Positions 24,322 through 33,341 of a stretch of 64,000 nt of DNA are shown in pieces. Position numbers and translations under genes: made by a program. The first letter of the stretch is position 1; every line of letters starts with the position of its first letter. Under the pieces are notes generated by a model. The model was given only the letters and a program-made list of their open reading frames with translations, did not search any database and was not told the origin of the DNA. Source of the DNA: Victivallales bacterium (lineage in GTDB: Bacteria > Verrucomicrobiota > Lentisphaeria > Oligosphaerales > Oligosphaeraceae); NCBI GenBank assembly GCA_017417585.1, contig JAFPYX010000041.1:1-64000 (forward strand), in the 5' to 3' direction.

Positions 24322-27243
24322 ATGTTCCAATTACTTAGTACCACGAAATTCCCGGAGCGTCGGCTGGTCGCGCAGCGCTATCGCCATGACTGTGGGATGG
24401 AGGTGCTTAGCCTGGAGGCCGATGACCCGGAGAATCTCTTCGCGCTGTGCTTTCGGACGGAACCCGTGGATAGCACGGGCGTCCCGCATATCATCGAGCA
24501 TTCCGTGCTGATGGGGTCCCAGAAATATCCGGTGAAGGATCCGTTTGTCTGCATGCTGAAGACCAGCGTGGCGACCTTCATCAATGCGATGACCTATCCG
24601 GACCGCACGATCTATCCATGCACGACCTGCTGTTCGAAGGACTATTTCAATCTTTTCGAGGTTTATTGGGACGCGGTGTTCCATCCACGCCTGACCCGCG
24701 AGACCTTTGGACAGGAAGGCTGGCACTACGAGGTTGCGGGAACTGCCAAACGACCGGTGCTCAAATACAATGGCGTCGTGTACAACGAGATGTCTGGATA
24801 CTACTCGGATCCCCTTACCCTGCTAGGGTGTACGGTCGAGGAGACGCTCTTCCCCGATACGCCCGTGAGCCACAACTCCGGCGGCGACCCTGACCGGATT
24901 CCCCGGCTGACCTATGCGAAATTCCGGAAGTTCCACCAGGAGCATTACAACCCCGCCGTCACGCGTGTGGTGCTTTACGGCGACATCCCCACGACGGAGA
25001 AGCTGGCCTTTATCGAGGCGCACCTCCAGGCAATGAAACTACAGGATGTTCCTGCGCCGAAAGCCTTTTCTCCTGTCCCGCAGTTTGTCGGCGCACCTGC
25101 CATGCGTCCCCGGGTGGTGAAGCGTGGTTTTGTGCCTGATGCGATGTCGGCCCGCAGTCGAAAGGGCATCTGTGCTTTGGCATGGCGGCTGGATTGCAAC
25201 CGTGACCCTGAGGTCGATCTTGGGCTCCAGCTGCTGGCGGCGGTGCTGTTGGGCAATGCGGGGGCGCCGCTTTCCCGTGCGCTCAAGGAGTCCCGGCTGG
25301 GTGCGGCGATGATCAGCAGCGGCTACGACAACGAGACCCGCTACACCAGCTTCCAGGTCGGGTTGCGTGGCGTTCGGGAACAAGACTGCGCTCGAATGGA
25401 AGAGCTGATTCTCACGGCGTTGCGGAAATTGGTTCGCGACGGCCTTTCGCCGGAGCAGGTGGAGAGCGCGGTCGCCGCCTTCCAGGTGGAGAACCAGAAT
25501 ATCGGCCCGATGTATCTGATTGATCTTCTGGACGAAATCATGGCATCCTGGAATTATTCCGATGACCCGTTTGTCTTCATGCGTCTCTCCGAGGCACTCC
25601 CGCATATCCAGGAGATGCTTCGCCGCCAACCGCGCTATTTCGAAGAACTGATTCAAAAGTGGTTGCTGGACAATCCTGCACGGGTGCGCATCGACCTGAT
25701 GCCAGATACGGCCTTGCGTAAAAAGCATGACCGCGTTCAGGCGGAGCACCTGGCTCGCACCTTGGCACGATGGTCGCCTGCGCAAGTGCGTCGTGCCCGT
25801 GACTTTGCCGAGAAACTGCAACGCAATGCGGTGACGCCCGATTCCCCGGAGGCACTAGCCACTCTGCCGATCCTTACGCGTAACGACTTGCCCGCCAAGT
25901 TGAAGCCGCTTCCACTATCCAGCGGTGTCTTTGGCAACGGACTGCCTTGGCAACGAGGCGAAATCTTCCACAATGGCATCAGTCGTGTCAGCCTGATGGC
26001 GGATGCCAGCATGGTGCCGCAGGAGCAGACATTGCCGATGAATATTCTGCTGCAGCTGCTGCCCCAACTGGGCAATGCCTCGCAGACCTACGACCGTTGC
26101 AGCGCGGAATACGCCCGGCTGGGCGTGACTTTCTCAATGGCTTTCACCGAAACCTCGCTGCACGATTCCACCAAGTACCTGCGGTTCTTCTTATTGTCCT
26201 GCAATGGACTGGACCGCAATTTCGCGGCTGGTCTGGAACTTTTCCGGCGACAGCTGGACACGGTGGTCTTCACTGAACGTCGGCATCTGGTGGAACTCCT
26301 GCGTGCTTCCGCGATGCGCGCCACCGCCGCGCTCTCCACCCACGCCAACCTCGGCCGATGCCAGGCACGCGCTTGCGCCGGCCTCACTTTGAGCGGAGAA
26401 CTCGCCGAGGAAATCAATGGCTTTGTCGGATTCCTGCACCTCCAGCGACTCGCTCGCCTGACGGAAGGTCAGCTGGATGACTTCTGCGCACAATTGCAGG
26501 CCTGTGCCCAGACGCTGCGACAGCTGCCGCTGGTCGCCTGCGGATTCGTCGGCTCGGATGAGGGAATGGCCGCCGTCGAGCAGTTCGCCGGCACCTTTGG
26601 CGTTGCTGTGGCTCCAGGTGAATTTGTCCCCTGGAAGAGTTCTTCGTTTGTGCCGAAACAGGCCATTGGCAGACGGGAGTTCTGTGCCGTGAATGCGAAG
26701 GTCAGCAGTTGTGTGCGCATCCTGAAGGCACCGCACTTCAGCGCTCCGGCCTGCGCCCCTTTGTCGGTTCTGGCGCATTTGCTTTCCGTGGGGTATCTCT
26801 GGGACGAAGTGCGGGCGAAGGGCGGCGCCTATGGCGTCGGCTTCGCATACCAGCCATACAATTGCCATGCCAGCCTCCATTCTTCCGAGGATCCCCAGCC
26901 CGCCAATACCTATCGCGTCTTCGATTCGGTGGCGGAACTTGTTGCGGGACATCGGTTCGACTCGGCGGAGGTTGGCCAGGCGGTACTCAGCACCGCCGGA
27001 GCCTTCCTGCGGCCGGACCGGCCTGCCGAATTGTGCGATGTTGCGGTCAAGGATTTGGTTCGAGGTCGCACGGAGACTTTGCGGCAGCAGGACTTCCATC
27101 GTTTGATGTCGGTTACCCCGCAGGCAGTGCAGGCTGCGGCGCAGATGCTTTTCGATCCCTCCAGTTGCGAGTTCAATGACTGTGCGGCCGGCCCCGCCGA
27201 GGCGGCTGTCCCCGGCTTTTCGTCAATTTCCTTGAAGGCCTAA
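24322..27243 (+). CDS. M16C-family zinc metallopeptidase (presequence protease-like)
   Basis: A two-chambered, monomeric inverzincin that degrades unstructured peptides, similar to PreP/Cym1. The inverted zinc motif HxxEH is H56-I-I-E59-H60, in HIIEHSVLMGSQKYPVKDPF, strongly PreP-like. NEM-GYYSDP follows. 973 residues matches the roughly 970-1000 of the family, with the M16C-associated middle domain and a C-terminal half lacking the zinc motif (AKGGAYGVGFAY). No signal peptide is seen, so it is probably cytoplasmic. It stands alone between the ribosomal unit and unrelated genes. Confidence 0.93.
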   Translation: MFQLLSTTKFPERRLVAQRYRHDCGMEVLSLEADDPENLFALCFRTEPVDSTGVPHIIEHSVLMGSQKYPVKDPFVCMLKTSVATFINAMTYPDRTIYPCTTCCSKDYFNLFEVYWDAVFHPRLTRETFGQEGWHYEVAGTAKRPVLKYNGVVYNEMSGYYSDPLTLLGCTVEETLFPDTPVSHNSGGDPDRIPRLTYAKFRKFHQEHYNPAVTRVVLYGDIPTTEKLAFIEAHLQAMKLQDVPAPKAFSPVPQFVGAPAMRPRVVKRGFVPDAMSARSRKGICALAWRLDCNRDPEVDLGLQLLAAVLLGNAGAPLSRALKESRLGAAMISSGYDNETRYTSFQVGLRGVREQDCARMEELILTALRKLVRDGLSPEQVESAVAAFQVENQNIGPMYLIDLLDEIMASWNYSDDPFVFMRLSEALPHIQEMLRRQPRYFEELIQKWLLDNPARVRIDLMPDTALRKKHDRVQAEHLARTLARWSPAQVRRARDFAEKLQRNAVTPDSPEALATLPILTRNDLPAKLKPLPLSSGVFGNGLPWQRGEIFHNGISRVSLMADASMVPQEQTLPMNILLQLLPQLGNASQTYDRCSAEYARLGVTFSMAFTETSLHDSTKYLRFFLLSCNGLDRNFAAGLELFRRQLDTVVFTERRHLVELLRASAMRATAALSTHANLGRCQARACAGLTLSGELAEEINGFVGFLHLQRLARLTEGQLDDFCAQLQACAQTLRQLPLVACGFVGSDEGMAAVEQFAGTFGVAVAPGEFVPWKSSSFVPKQAIGRREFCAVNAKVSSCVRILKAPHFSAPACAPLSVLAHLLSVGYLWDEVRAKGGAYGVGFAYQPYNCHASLHSSEDPQPANTYRVFDSVAELVAGHRFDSAEVGQAVLSTAGAFLRPDRPAELCDVAVKDLVRGRTETLRQQDFHRLMSVTPQAVQAAAQMLFDPSSCEFNDCAAGPAEAAVPGFSSISLKA

Positions 27244-27304
27244 ATTCGATGGCCTAAAACCTGAGATTTTGGACTTTAACCTGATAACATTTGGACTCTT
27301 GCCT

Positions 27305-28006
27305 ATGAAGCCAGAAATCCTCTTCTTCACTCATAATCCTGAATCACCCTGCGCACAGGCTGTGCGGCAGCGCGAGGATGTGTTGACCCTGCGCCCGGAA
27401 GACGACTTCAGCGCCTATCTCGCCGAAGTTAAAGCAGCCATTGTGGATGTGGAGGGCGAAGAGCGCGGCACCTTGCTCAAGGCGTTGCTGAAGGAAAAAG
27501 TCCCCTTTGCCGTCAATGGCCTGTCGGGAGAGACTCCGGACTCCCTCAAAAAGCTCTGTGCTGCCGCCAAACGTCGCCATATCCAGGTCTGCTGGCTGGG
27601 TTCACTCCGCTTCGAATGGGCGATGGCACGTTTCAAGGAATTGCTGACGAGCGGAGTGCTGGGACAGCTGCAGGAACTCAGACTGGTCAAGGCTCCCGCT
27701 GAAGGTATCTTCGAACGACTCAAGGACGAGGACCTGCTGAATTGGCTGCTCCTTGGAAATGAAACCGCATACTACTACGATGAAGTGGAGACGGATGACT
27801 ATGCCGTCACCGCCATCGGGGCACGGGGAACGGCAACCGCCTGCATCCACGCCGACGGAACCAATGAGGTCAAAGTCGAATTGGCGGACGAGCCGATACG
27901 TGTCATGAAAGAGCAAAGCCATCCGAGGGATGCCGAAATCGGTTATTTCCTCTTCGCGGTCCGGGGCGGAAAACCTTGGACGATGATGGGAAAGGTGCCG
28001 AATTGA
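27305..28006 (+). CDS. Gfo/Idh/MocA-like protein, divergent and shortened
   Basis: A 233-residue protein I cannot assign firmly. The middle contains 'SLRFEWAMARFKELLTSGVLGQLQEL', which resembles the helix-strand connection of Gfo/Idh/MocA oxidoreductases (R-x-P...ELI-SG-LG-I). The N-terminal third has an alternating strand/helix pattern but no GxGxxG dinucleotide motif, and the protein is about 100 residues shorter than the family. It may be a degenerate, non-catalytic relative. I chose the ATG at 27305; a TTG at 27269 is in frame. Confidence 0.5.
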   Translation: MKPEILFFTHNPESPCAQAVRQREDVLTLRPEDDFSAYLAEVKAAIVDVEGEERGTLLKALLKEKVPFAVNGLSGETPDSLKKLCAAAKRRHIQVCWLGSLRFEWAMARFKELLTSGVLGQLQELRLVKAPAEGIFERLKDEDLLNWLLLGNETAYYYDEVETDDYAVTAIGARGTATACIHADGTNEVKVELADEPIRVMKEQSHPRDAEIGYFLFAVRGGKPWTMMGKVPN

Positions 28007-28018
28007 CAGCGGGACAAA

Positions 28019-28097
28019 TTGTCAATCGTTGTCGTGAATTGTCGAAGCGGTGCCTTTTTCTGGAAATGTTGTCGATTTCATGCGATTTCCTGTTGTC
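28019..28097. promoter_or_regulatory. phased TTGTC repeats upstream of rplM
   Basis: TTGTC occurs at 28019, 28029, 28039, 28069 and 28093. The first three are exactly 10 bases apart and the fourth falls on the same 10-base register. The first forms GACAA-A-TTGTC (28013-28023). They lie just upstream of the putative rplM promoter, so protein binding along one DNA face is possible. Confidence 0.4.
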
Positions 28098-28103
28098 TGG
28101 AAT

Positions 28104-28131
28104 TTGAAAACTGCGGTTCAGGGATTACATT
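28104..28131 (+). promoter_or_regulatory. sigma-70-like promoter of rplM-rpsI
   Basis: TTGAAA (28104-28109) and TACATT (28126-28131) with a 16-base spacer, 48 bases before the rplM ATG. No other good pair is seen in this gap. Confidence 0.5.
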
Positions 28132-28178
28132 AACGCGCTACACGGATTTTTAATTCGCCCTTATACATACTCAAAAAC

Positions 28179-28616
28179 ATGAAGACGTTCCTTCCCAAAG
28201 TTGATGAAATCGAGCGCAAGTGGTGGATCATCGATGCCGACCACCAGGTGCTCGGCCGCCTCGCTCGCGACATCGCGATGATTCTGCGCGGCAAGAACAA
28301 GCCCATTTTCACTCCGCATCTGGACTGTGGTGACTATGTGGTGGTCAAGAATGCCGCCAAGGTCGTGATGACCGGCCGCAAGAGCACCGACAAGGAATAC
28401 CAGGACTTCTCCGGCTGGGTGGACGGCCTGAAGCGCACCAAGGCGGATGTCATGCGCAAGAAGCACCCGGAGGAGCTTATTCTCCGCGCGGTGTGGGGCA
28501 TGATGCCCAATGGCCCGCTGGGCCGCGCCCAGTTCCGCAAGCTGAAGGTGTATGGCGGCGACCTGCCTGCCCACCAGTATGCCGCCCAGAATGCCCAGCC
28601 CCTCGAGATCAAGTAA
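28179..28616 (+). CDS. rplM: 50S ribosomal protein L13 (uL13)
   Basis: Early-assembly large-subunit protein, 145 residues. Diagnostic blocks: KWWIIDADHQVLGRLAR-IA, the GDYVVVKNA-KV-MTG-K segment, and RAVWGMMP-GPLGR-Q--KLKVY-G--HQ. It is transcribed with rpsI, as in most bacteria, with 25 bases between them. No Shine-Dalgarno sequence is visible before the ATG, unlike rpsI. Confidence 0.96.
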   Translation: MKTFLPKVDEIERKWWIIDADHQVLGRLARDIAMILRGKNKPIFTPHLDCGDYVVVKNAAKVVMTGRKSTDKEYQDFSGWVDGLKRTKADVMRKKHPEELILRAVWGMMPNGPLGRAQFRKLKVYGGDLPAHQYAAQNAQPLEIK

Positions 28617-28641
28617 TACTTAATTTTTGGATAAAGGAAAC

Positions 28642-29040
28642 ATGGCTCAAGACAGCGAACTGATTGTGACCATCGGGCGCCGCAAGTGCGCCAGCGCACG
28701 TGTCCGCATGACTCCGGGGTCCGGCGTCATCACCGTGAACAAGCGCGCCTACAACGACTACTTCACCACCGAGGCCATCCGCGGGTACATCGAGCAGCCG
28801 CTCGTGCTGACCGGCAAGACCGCCGATTTCGACATCTTCGCCCGCATCAATGGCGGTGGCGAGATGGGGCAGGCCGGCGCATTGCGCCACGGCATCGCCC
28901 GTGCGCTGGAGAAATACGACGAGACGCTGCGCCCCGTCCTCAAGAAGGCCGGCATGCTCACCCGTGACTCCCGCGAGAAGGAACGCAAGAAGCCCGGCCG
29001 TCCCGGTGCCCGCAAGCGCTTCCAGTTCAGCAAGCGTTAA
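28642..29040 (+). CDS. rpsI: 30S ribosomal protein S9 (uS9)
   Basis: Small-subunit head protein whose C-terminal tail reaches the P-site tRNA. The ATG at 28642 with AAAGGAA upstream gives 132 residues. It has [37 protein letters not shown] and the terminal [17 protein letters not shown] tail with the conserved final Lys-Arg. Confidence 0.96.
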   Translation: MAQDSELIVTIGRRKCASARVRMTPGSGVITVNKRAYNDYFTTEAIRGYIEQPLVLTGKTADFDIFARINGGGEMGQAGALRHGIARALEKYDETLRPVLKKAGMLTRDSREKERKKPGRPGARKRFQFSKR

Positions 29041-29071
29041 TCCGCTGTTTCGTCTTGTCGAGTTTTCGTTG

Positions 29072-29115
29072 GCATCCGGCTGTCGTCTAAAAGAGGCGGC
29101 CGGGTGCTTTTTTTT
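29072..29115 (+). terminator. intrinsic terminator after rpsI
   Basis: GCATCCGGCTG (29072-29082) pairs with CGGCCGGGTGC (29097-29107) using two G-U pairs, followed by eight T residues. Confidence 0.85.
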
Positions 29116-29202
29116 ATCCTGTTGCTTTGCAGCAGCATCTACTGCGGAGCCGAACCCTTGGCCTTCACCCCAAGGCGCCGCTTTGGGCATAGGGCATTTC
29201 TC

Positions 29203-30231
29203 ATGGATAAAGTCAAAGTCGCAATCATCGGTGGGTCCGGTTATTCCGGCGAGGAACTTCTGCGGATTCTGAGCCGTCATCCCTTCGTGGAACTGACCGC
29301 CGTCACCAGCCGGGAGAATGCCGGCAAGCCGGTCGGCGAGTTCTTTCCGCGCTATGCGGAGTGTCCGCTGAAGTTCATCCAGCCGGATGTCGAGGAAATC
29401 GCACAACTGGCGGAAGTTGTCTTCCTCGCATTGCCCAACGGGCTGGCCGGCGACTATGCGAAGCCGCTCCTGGAGAAGGGCTGCAAGATTGTCGACATCT
29501 CGGCGGACTTCCGGCTGCGCGACCCCGCCGTCTATGAGAAATACTACAAGAAGGCGCATCCCGCGCCCGACTTGATTCCGCAGGCGGTCTATGGACTGCC
29601 CGAACTCTACCGCGAAGAGATCCGTGGTGCGCGTTTGATTGCGAACCCCGGCTGCTATGTGACCAGCATCCTGCTGCCGGCCACTGCGTTGCTGAAGGCG
29701 GGCGTGGCGGAGCCGGAGGGCATCGTCGCGATGTCGATGTCCGGCGTCAGCGGAGCCGGACGCAAGGTCGCGCTGGACTACATCTTCCCGGAGTGCAATG
29801 AGAACCTGAAGCCCTACGGCGTGGTGGGACACCGCCACCTGCCGGAGATCGAGCAGGAATTGGCGGTCGCCGCCGGCGTCCCGAAGGTCACGATGAATTT
29901 CCTTCCGCACCTGGTTCCGGTCAACCGCGGCATCCATTCCTCCATCCTGGTCACGCCAAAGCCCGGCAAGGCAAGCGCGGCGGCCGCTCTTGAGGCGCTT
30001 CACGCCGCCTACGACGACGAGCCGTTCGTGCGAGTCCTCGCCCCCGGCAAGCTTGCCGAGACCAAGCATGTCACCCTGACCAACATGTGCGAAATCGGCT
30101 GCGTCTATGACGAGCGCACCAACCGCCTCATCATCTCTAGTGCGATTGACAACCTCACCAAAGGCGCCTCCGGCCAGGCCGTCCAGAACCTCAACCTCAT
30201 GTGCGGCTTCCCCGAAACCACCGCACTGTAG
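29203..30231 (+). CDS. argC: N-acetyl-gamma-glutamyl-phosphate reductase
   Basis: Third step of arginine biosynthesis, NADPH-dependent reduction of N-acetylglutamyl phosphate. The ATG at 29203 gives 342 residues, the family norm; upstream in-frame starts would sit in the rpsI terminator. The dinucleotide motif is GGSGYSGEELLRIL, the catalytic cysteine C151 lies in NPGCYVT, and GVVGHRHLPEIEQEL and the NFLPHLVPVNRGI block are present. No other arg gene is adjacent. Confidence 0.95.
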   Translation: MDKVKVAIIGGSGYSGEELLRILSRHPFVELTAVTSRENAGKPVGEFFPRYAECPLKFIQPDVEEIAQLAEVVFLALPNGLAGDYAKPLLEKGCKIVDISADFRLRDPAVYEKYYKKAHPAPDLIPQAVYGLPELYREEIRGARLIANPGCYVTSILLPATALLKAGVAEPEGIVAMSMSGVSGAGRKVALDYIFPECNENLKPYGVVGHRHLPEIEQELAVAAGVPKVTMNFLPHLVPVNRGIHSSILVTPKPGKASAAAALEALHAAYDDEPFVRVLAPGKLAETKHVTLTNMCEIGCVYDERTNRLIISSAIDNLTKGASGQAVQNLNLMCGFPETTAL

Positions 30232-30374
30232 GGTGTCTCCCCATTGCGGTGCCATGCCGCCGGATCGGCGTGGTTGGTTCTTCCTTCCCCCCAGGAGACT
30301 GTAAAGTGCCTTTATCTTTTTCAGTGCGATAAGAGTCACGAATAATTCGCAAACGATCTTGCCGGGAGAACATC

Positions 30375-31277
30375 ATGAGCTTCGTTTATCAATGCCCCTA
30401 TTGCGGCCAGCAAATTCAGGGTGAAGAACAATGGGCAGGGCAACAGACGCAATGCCCCTATTGCGGCCAGGCGATTCTGATTCCCGCCCCCCCCATGCCG
30501 TTGTCCGGGGACTATTCCCCGTCGGCCATGAATCAGCTGATGGGGAATTATTCCTATAGCCAGACAGTCATGATGGAACCACCGTCCCCCGTCGTCTCGC
30601 TCCCGCCCAATCCGATGATTGGCGATATGCCAACGGCAGAGTCGGTCCGGAAATCATTGGGCAGGGTGTTCCTTCATATGATATTATGTATGATTGCCTT
30701 TGTCGGTTCGGTTGTCTTTGCGGTGATGACGGCGGCATTTACGCGGCAAGAAGAGATTTTGCCTCTTGTGGGAATCGGATTGGTTGGCAGTGTGATTTGG
30801 CTGGTGATTGAGGCGATTCTCTGGGGGGTGTTCTTTTTAATCTGGATTTTCCGCAGCTGGAAGCTGCTGCCTCCCGAAAGTCGCCGTTGTCCTCTGTGGG
30901 GAGGTAAAGTTTCTCCGGGCATGGCAGTCGGATTTCTGTTCATTCCCGTTTTCAATCTGTATTGGTTTCTGGTGGCATTCTACGGGTTGCCCTTTGCCTA
31001 CAAACGGTATCATGGGGTGGACAATGGAGGATGCCCGGTGTCAATTACATTGATGATTTTGCAGGTGGTCAATCTGCTGAATAATGTTGCTGTGCCCATT
31101 TTGCGCTATCATTATATTTCGAGAGTGGATGATTACGCGATGTTGTTGATTGGAGGCCTGCAGGCATTGCAAGGGATTCTGGGCATCGTCAGCTTCATTC
31201 TGACGATCATTCTCATGTGCAAGGTGAGAACGCAGGAAGTGAAGCTAGTGACAGAGGGGGCCACTCAGTTTTACTAA
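30375..31277 (+). CDS. double zinc-ribbon membrane protein at the head of the GTPase locus
   Basis: A 300-residue protein with an N-terminal pair of nearly identical CPYCGQ motifs (YQCPYCGQQI ... TQCPYCGQAI), forming a rubredoxin-type or double zinc knuckle. A Pro/Ser spacer follows, then at least four hydrophobic helices: about 95-120, 130-155, 190-215, and a C-terminal pair. The segment around 'FNLYWFLVAFYGLPFAYKRYHG' resembles four-helix membrane proteins often found with GYF or zinc-ribbon domains. It precedes the GAP1-N2 gene by 129 bases on the same strand. Its Gly-rich-free soluble part faces the cytoplasm by inference. GGGAGAA upstream is a reasonable ribosome-binding site. Confidence 0.6.
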   Translation: MSFVYQCPYCGQQIQGEEQWAGQQTQCPYCGQAILIPAPPMPLSGDYSPSAMNQLMGNYSYSQTVMMEPPSPVVSLPPNPMIGDMPTAESVRKSLGRVFLHMILCMIAFVGSVVFAVMTAAFTRQEEILPLVGIGLVGSVIWLVIEAILWGVFFLIWIFRSWKLLPPESRRCPLWGGKVSPGMAVGFLFIPVFNLYWFLVAFYGLPFAYKRYHGVDNGGCPVSITLMILQVVNLLNNVAVPILRYHYISRVDDYAMLLIGGLQALQGILGIVSFILTIILMCKVRTQEVKLVTEGATQFY

Positions 31278-31406
31278 AGGGGCTTGTTCTGGCGGCGACA
31301 GTTTCGCGAATTGCCTTACAAATGCCGCGTGGCATGTTCCTACGGTGAACCAAGTCCAGGCAAAGTCGCTTTCACAGTGATTGAACATTAAAGTTTTTGG
31401 ACAGCA

Positions 31407-33326
31407 ATGGCATACGAACTGATTTATACCTCTGTTCCGCACGGGCTGAAATTGGGCAGCAGCGGCTTTTGTACGGTTGCCATGACCAATGGCATGCCGT
31501 CTCCTCTGGCGCGGGTGATGGAGGGAATGACGGGATACAAGCCGTTGTATCCGATGAGTGATTCCAGGTTTGCCAACAATCCCCCCTCCTATTTCCATTA
31601 TTCGGTCAAAGTCGGTGGCAGTTCGTATGATGTCTGCGGACGGATATGTTCGTGTCCGATAGATTATACCGGTCGGACCAATAAAATAGCACATTTCATT
31701 GTTCCTGATGAGATGGAAAAGCAGCAGATGCCTTTGGGGGCGGCATCGCTTTCCGAAGAGATGTTCCGAACCGCATGGGCTGGAGAGCCACAGTCGATTC
31801 CCTCGCGGCTGGGGGTGCGACTGGCCAGTTTTACCATGGGGAAGGCGGTGGAATGGCAAAAAGCCACTGGCGATGCCGGATGGGCGGGGGTGCTTGCCCA
31901 GAGTTTCCTGAACAATCCACGGCAACGCGTCGTTATTTTGTTTGATCCGGAACACCCTGTCAATGCCCTTCAGCTTGTGCGCGAGGCAATTCAGCTGCTG
32001 CCGCCGCAAAGGCGCTGGGAGGTCGGCTATAACACCTGTGTGTCGAATGTGCCTTCCAATGTGGTTTCCCATTGGAATTTCTGCCCGAAGAACAATGATT
32101 TCATGCAGGCGGCAAACGTCATGCCCTCCCAGGTGCTGCTGGATTTGACGGCGCCTGCGGAGATTGCCGAGGAGACTCCGCTGGTGCAGGCGGCGCGGAG
32201 CGGAAAGGTGTCTGCGGTTCAGCCGCCACCACAGGCGCAGCCCAGGAATAATCCGTCAATGGCTGTTCCTGTGGGGGAGGGTGCCATTGGCCATTCGCCG
32301 AATGCCCGGCAGCCTTCTATTTCCGCCGGAGTTCCCGTGGATGCCCAAAGGCACGACAGGGGGCCTGTTGCGGGACTGCGTTTGGCACCCGTGCCGGGAA
32401 GCGTCGGTTATCCGCGTGGTGGGGAAAGGCTGGTCGCGGATTCCAATGGCGGCAAGGGCGTCAGGGTGCTTTGCCTGGTGCTGTCGCTTTTGGTTGTGCT
32501 GCTTCTCTCGCTGACACTTGGTCTTGGATACCTCTATTACCAGACGCGCCTGGATCTGGAGCGGTATGCCGCGCAGATGGATAATGACTCGCAAACTGCG
32601 GCGGACGCGAACGAGACCAAAATCCTGAAGCAGCCGGATGAATCGGAAGAACCTGAGGACAAGCCGGAAGTTGTTGATTCCCCGGAAGAAGACACGGGTT
32701 CAGCCTCTGAAGGCGAACATGATGAACAACCTATTGCGCATCAAGAGGGAGAGGGAACAGTTGTCCCGTTGGGTAACGTGGGCAAGGAAGCAGGAAATGG
32801 TGGGGAAACCCTTCAAGCCAAACCGAAGGCGAACGCCCAGGCGACAACGCCTGATGGCGCCGACGGAACCTCTCTGGGCCTTCTCAGTGCAGGAGATGGG
32901 CCGTTGGCTGGCGATTCCGAAGCCGCCCAAAGCCCCGCCAAAGGTGAAGCCAAGGCTTCGGAAGAAGATTGGGGCGAAAGGATTGAGAAGTTGAAGAAGG
33001 ATTTGAAAAATGACTTTGGAGACTTACAGGACTTTGAAGCTGTCTGGCGTCTTTTGCAATGGAAAGATGACGAAATCCAGAGACATTTTGTGGAGTTGAT
33101 TGAAAGCTTGAGCGGGAAATATGAGGCAACGAAGAAACTACTTGATAATGTGTCATCTGATCTGGAATCGAAAAATGACGAACTTCAGGAACAGGTGGTC
33201 AAATATAACCTTCTTGAACAAAAGAAAAATGCGCTGGACCAACAGATAAGAAATTGGCACAAAACTTGGGATAACCCCTCCGAACTTCAGAAACGAATAA
33301 ACCAATTAAATAATCAACAAAAGTAA
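31407..33326 (+). CDS. GAP1-N2 domain membrane protein (GTPase-associated)
   Basis: A 639-residue, three-part protein. Residues 1 to about 260 match the 'GTPase-associated protein 1, N-terminal type 2' (GAP1-N2) pattern: ELIYTSVPHGLKLGSSGFCTV, SPLARVMEGMTGY, a YSVKVGG strand, and RRWEVGYNT / HWNF blocks. A Pro-rich spacer leads to one transmembrane helix at about 354-376 (CLVLSLLVVLLLSLTLGLGY). Then come an acidic low-complexity region and a C-terminal coiled coil (about 520-639). GAP1-N2 domains are reported next to TRAFAC-type double GTPases in predicted conflict systems. The GTPase gene follows after 15 bases, so the two are probably co-translated. Family assignment is from motif memory. 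Confidence 0.75.
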   Translation: MAYELIYTSVPHGLKLGSSGFCTVAMTNGMPSPLARVMEGMTGYKPLYPMSDSRFANNPPSYFHYSVKVGGSSYDVCGRICSCPIDYTGRTNKIAHFIVPDEMEKQQMPLGAASLSEEMFRTAWAGEPQSIPSRLGVRLASFTMGKAVEWQKATGDAGWAGVLAQSFLNNPRQRVVILFDPEHPVNALQLVREAIQLLPPQRRWEVGYNTCVSNVPSNVVSHWNFCPKNNDFMQAANVMPSQVLLDLTAPAEIAEETPLVQAARSGKVSAVQPPPQAQPRNNPSMAVPVGEGAIGHSPNARQPSISAGVPVDAQRHDRGPVAGLRLAPVPGSVGYPRGGERLVADSNGGKGVRVLCLVLSLLVVLLLSLTLGLGYLYYQTRLDLERYAAQMDNDSQTAADANETKILKQPDESEEPEDKPEVVDSPEEDTGSASEGEHDEQPIAHQEGEGTVVPLGNVGKEAGNGGETLQAKPKANAQATTPDGADGTSLGLLSAGDGPLAGDSEAAQSPAKGEAKASEEDWGERIEKLKKDLKNDFGDLQDFEAVWRLLQWKDDEIQRHFVELIESLSGKYEATKKLLDNVSSDLESKNDELQEQVVKYNLLEQKKNALDQQIRNWHKTWDNPSELQKRINQLNNQQK

Positions 33327-33341
33327 CAATCAGGCCTCCCC

